This document shows positions 15,783-18,471 of a stretch of 18,471 nt of DNA, in pieces (position 1 is the first letter of the stretch; each line of letters opens with the position of its first letter). Location: assembly GCA_902812455.1 (NCBI GenBank), contig CADDZH010000106.1, positions 1 through 18,471 of the forward strand. Reading direction: 5' to 3'. The position numbers and the translations under genes were made by a program. This stretch comes from Chloroflexota bacterium (GTDB lineage Bacteria > Chloroflexota > Ktedonobacteria > Ktedonobacterales > Ktedonobacteraceae). Under the pieces are notes generated by a model that worked only from the letters and a program-made list of their open reading frames with translations, made no database searches and had not been told where the DNA came from.

Positions 15783-16159
15783 ATGAATATATCTTTGCCT
15801 GCTCTCTTAGTGATCTGTGGGGCGCTAATTGCCATCGTCCTCATCCTCTTCTGGCATCCCAGTGGTCTCGGCCAAAAGCTGACATACCCGCTGATCGTGA
15901 CCTCACCGGTGATGTTTTCCGCGCTGATGACCGGTACTGGTATGGGGGCGTCTGTTATAACAATCCCGATGATCCTGCTGTGTTTGTCCCTAAACGCTAT
16001 GGCCTCGGCTGGACCGTGAATTTCGGCAAACGCCGGGGCAGGCCGTTCCTGATCGCAACGCTGCTGCTGGTGTTACTGCTGGGGATCATTGTACCTGTGC
16101 TCATTTCTGGTGGAGCACCCATTGGATGCCACCCGTCTGGATGCCATCCATTGCCATAA
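15783..16159 (+). pseudogene. DUF5808 small membrane protein gene with a frameshift
   Basis: ATG 15783 (SD AAGGAG, 8 nt upstream) encodes a membrane helix, MNISLPALLVICGALIAIVL and onward, to about GLGQK. In that frame translation then ends at TGA 16017-16019 with no family similarity. From about 15878 the frame two bases on encodes ADIPADRDLTGD, then DDRYWYGGVCYNNPDDPAV, FVPKRYGLGWTVNFG and a second helix (PFLIATLLLVLLLGIIV), to TAA 16157-16159. The NPDDP and F-x-x-KR-G-GWT-NFG pattern is the DUF5808 signature. Span 377 nt is one base short of a multiple of three. Insertion of a single A in the AAAA run (15874-15877) would join both parts into a protein of about 125 aa, the usual size. It is either a pseudogene or a sequencing error; function of the family is unknown. 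Confidence 0.72.
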
Positions 16160-16407
16160 AAAGAGATGGGGTAATGTTCGCTGACAAACGGGCATGTGGT
16201 TCGCCTTTTATGGCTATATGACTGAGGCTGGTGTGTGTGTGGTGGCGGGTAGGGTGTTTGGGTAGTAAATGACTATAGGAAATCATAGCTAGCTGTATTA
16301 AACTTCCTTGAGATACCCTCCCTTTTTACCAGGGTAGTTGATATGCTCATGGAGCAGTTCAGTCGAGTGTTTTTGCAGCACCGCCATGTGAGCACGTTCG
16401 GTAGACG
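16160..16407. other. 248-bp noncoding stretch with small repeats
   Basis: GCCATAAAA (16153-16161, overlapping the remnant's stop) and TTTTATGGC (16206-16214) are 9-bp inverted arms with a 44-nt loop. A (GT)n-rich tract is at about 16230-16240. TACCCT (16314-16319) and AGGGTA (16331-16336) form a weak 6-bp stem downstream of the minus-strand ATPase gene. Just upstream, TGGATGCCA is repeated at 16123 and 16138. None is a convincing terminator. Confidence 0.35.
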
Positions 16408-18471
16408 TCAACTCGCCAGATAGCCGAGCACTTGTTCTCGCTCATGAGCGAGTCCAGCATCCCTCAACTGGACGACGGCTCTGCCAAAGTGCTCACGGGC
16501 TGCGTCCAGGTCTCCACGCTTGCGACAGGCCTGCCCCCAGACCACCTGGGTGTAGGCAGCCTCCAGCAACGCTTCGCCCGATTCCAGCGCCTGCAGGCTG
16601 GCCGCCAGGTGTGCCTCGGCCTCCTCCCAGCGCGGCGGGCTCGCTTCAGCCAGCGCCTGCCCCCAGACCCGCTGAGCGAGTCCTTCGCTGTAGACACTGC
16701 CCACCGATTGAGCAAGCTCCACCGCCGCCTGCGCATGGAAGCGCGCGTCTTCCACCTGTCCAGCCGCCAACAGGACTTCGGCGTGAGCGGCGGCAAACCA
16801 ATCCCTCAACAGGAGGCGCTCGCCGAGTTGTTTCCCGAAGGCTTGTGCGTGTGTCATACTCTCAAGGGCCTCCTCATGTTTGCCTAACCGGCTCTCGGCC
16901 CAGCCGCGTAAGCCGTAGCCAAGATACGGGAAGACCCAGTCGCTGGCCTGCTGAGCCAGTTCTACCACCAGAGAGCCTTCCTCCAACATGTGGGGGAGAT
17001 CACGGCCCATGCCGTACATGACACCAAGGAAGAAGTGGCTCCGGGCAATGTTATCGTAGCTGTTCATGGCGTGTGCGCGGGCCAGAGCGCGCTGCCCTGC
17101 GTTCAACCCTGCAGTATAGTCCCCACGGGCAGCCAGCGCTATCCCCAGAAAGCCGTGGGCAAAAATCCAATCTGTCCAACTGGCGGTTTGTTCCAGGCGC
17201 GGGACAACCGGAACCAGGAGCGCTTCAATCTTGCCAAACTGCCCCTGGCCCGTCAGGACACGAGCGATCTGCACGGATGTGAGCGTCAGCAGTTCTTCGT
17301 CGTCCACCTCCTGCGCTTCCACCAGCACCTGTTGGAAAGCCTCGAAGGCCTGGCGCATCGCATGGCGCACAAAGTACAGAAATCCGATCCAGTAATGGAC
17401 ACGAGCAAGGAGCCTGCGGCCCTCGCCGGAGACCGTTCGCGCCAGGCTCTCCGCTTCAGCAAGCCGCCGCAGCAGGTGCTCCGGGCTCTCGGCGATCCAG
17501 GACACTCTGACGAGCTTGAGAAGCGTCTCAACCTGAAGGCAGCGGCGGTCCTCGCTGTCCGCTACGTGCGAGAGGGTCTCTAATGCCCGGGTATAGTGCT
17601 GTTGCGCTTCTGTACTGGCAAACAGCCGCATGGCCTCATCACCCGCGGCCACACTCAAGCGGAAGGCCGGTTCAAGCAGCCTGGCCATCAGCGCATGATG
17701 GGCTAGCTCCGTCACTGGAGCAGCATCACGTTGCAAGACCTCCAGCGCCCGGCGGTGCAGGACGCGCCGCCTTGCCTCTCCTACCTCCGCGTAGACGACT
17801 TCCCTGATCTTGTCATGGACGAAGGTGTAGGATGGTTGGCTCGAGAAGCTCTCGTTGTGGCTGGCTTCCAGGAGCAGGCCATACCTCTGCCCCTCGTCAA
17901 GCGCACGCAATCCCTCATGTTCCGGCATCTCAGCCACCTGGCAGAGGCGTTCAAACGTGAAGCCGTGGCCCAGCACCGCCCCTGCTGCGAGCAGTTCTCT
18001 GGCCTCGGGAGAGAGCCGCGAGAGCCGCGCACACACGAGTTCGCGCACACCTGCCGGCAGGAGCGTGCGCACATGACTTCCTATCCTTGTGGCCTCGTCG
18101 AGGTTGATGGCCCACTGCCCGCTCTCTGTCTGACGCAGGGTCAGCAGGCCTTGTTGCAGCAGCGCTTTGAGCGTTTCCATTAAAAAGAAGGGATGCCCTC
18201 CCGTCTCGGCAAAGAGCCACTGACCAAAACGTTCAAGAGCAGGGGAAGTGCGTCCATGGAGCGTTGCTTGCGCCTGCTCTTTCTGTCCGAGCAAACAGAC
18301 CAGACGCATGGAGGCCTCGGCAGAAAGCGGTCCCAGGAGCAGGCGGGCCACCGAAAGCTCCCGCTCCAGGCTCGATAACCAGTTAGAGAGCGCGGTCGAT
18401 TGGGCCAGCCCCTCTGAGCGGAGGGTCAGCAGTGCCAGCACAGGCGTTCCGCTATCCGAGCAGCGCCGCCC
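16408..18471 (-). CDS. AAA ATPase/TPR regulatory protein, N-terminal part beyond window
   Basis: This is the C-terminal 687 residues of a large STAND-type ATPase. The frame is open to base 18471, and the first residues (CSDSGTPVLALLTLRSEG) match the strand just after Walker B in BTAD/LAL-type ATPases, so the GTG at 18441 is not a true start. Walker A and B and any N-terminal effector domain lie outside. Visible parts are the ATPase lid (GGHPFFLMETLKALLQQGLL) and a winged helix around LSPEARELLAAGAVLGHGF, then YTFVHDKIREVVY. A long TPR-like region follows (for example FLGIALAARGDYTAGLNAGQRAL and VVWGQACRKRGDLDAAREHFGRAV). No HTH is present at the C-terminus (it ends EREQVLGYLAS), unlike the LAL gene at 10011. 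So it may be a kinase-, cyclase- or SARP-fused ATPase. The role is uncertain. Confidence 0.85.
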   Translation of the reverse strand, partial: GRRCSDSGTPVLALLTLRSEGLAQSTALSNWLSSLERELSVARLLLGPLSAEASMRLVCLLGQKEQAQATLHGRTSPALERFGQWLFAETGGHPFFLMETLKALLQQGLLTLRQTESGQWAINLDEATRIGSHVRTLLPAGVRELVCARLSRLSPEARELLAAGAVLGHGFTFERLCQVAEMPEHEGLRALDEGQRYGLLLEASHNESFSSQPSYTFVHDKIREVVYAEVGEARRRVLHRRALEVLQRDAAPVTELAHHALMARLLEPAFRLSVAAGDEAMRLFASTEAQQHYTRALETLSHVADSEDRRCLQVETLLKLVRVSWIAESPEHLLRRLAEAESLARTVSGEGRRLLARVHYWIGFLYFVRHAMRQAFEAFQQVLVEAQEVDDEELLTLTSVQIARVLTGQGQFGKIEALLVPVVPRLEQTASWTDWIFAHGFLGIALAARGDYTAGLNAGQRALARAHAMNSYDNIARSHFFLGVMYGMGRDLPHMLEEGSLVVELAQQASDWVFPYLGYGLRGWAESRLGKHEEALESMTHAQAFGKQLGERLLLRDWFAAAHAEVLLAAGQVEDARFHAQAAVELAQSVGSVYSEGLAQRVWGQALAEASPPRWEEAEAHLAASLQALESGEALLEAAYTQVVWGQACRKRGDLDAAREHFGRAVVQLRDAGLAHEREQVLGYLAS

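Noticed and set aside
16314..16336. Terminator for the ATPase gene (TACCCT/AGGGTA)
   Set aside because: Only a 6-bp stem and no U-run on the minus strand.

Overview
The window looks like a chromosomal segment of a high-G+C, Gram-positive-like soil bacterium, most probably a Ktedonobacterales-type Chloroflexota. This is inference from gene content: large LuxR-type regulators with AAA ATPase and TPR arms, a WD40 lipoprotein, a TIGR03118 beta-propeller protein, a DUF5808 remnant, and strong AGGAGG ribosome binding sites. No marker gene settles the taxonomy. No rRNA, tRNA, CRISPR array or intact insertion sequence was seen.

Layout. Positions 1-3012 (minus strand) hold a molybdate/tungstate ABC importer operon in the order binding lipoprotein, permease, ATPase (the ATPase runs off the left edge), with its own sigma70-like promoter. 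Positions 3082-5286 (minus) hold TlyA rRNA methyltransferase, a two-domain sulfurtransferase and a small ABM-like protein. Positions 5305-5768 have no intact gene. They contain the remnant of a small membrane protein with an in-frame amber stop, and a 9-bp inverted repeat. Positions 5769-8698 (minus) are a likely operon of a bicovalent-flavin BBE-type oxidase, a cupin and a secreted TIGR03118 protein, with a perfect 12-bp stem before the last gene. A tandem-GNAT acetyltransferase lies upstream (8864-9841).

Positions 10011-13040 (minus) encode a 1009-residue LAL-type LuxR regulator. It is divergent from a Tat-exported WD40 lipoprotein (13293-14438, plus), with promoter candidates for both directions between them. 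The WD40 gene converges on a complete tyrosine recombinase (14510-15445, minus) that has a near-consensus promoter. Next comes a DUF5808 membrane-protein gene broken by an apparent one-base deletion (15783-16159, plus). The right edge (16408-18471, minus) is the C-terminal two thirds of another ATPase/TPR regulator.

Most genes are recognisable families. The unusual items are start-site and N-terminal oddities in the molybdate-binding protein, two decayed small membrane-protein genes, the long stem before the propeller gene, and the orphan integrase between a WD40 lipoprotein and a frameshifted gene. I do not see a clearly new multi-gene system.
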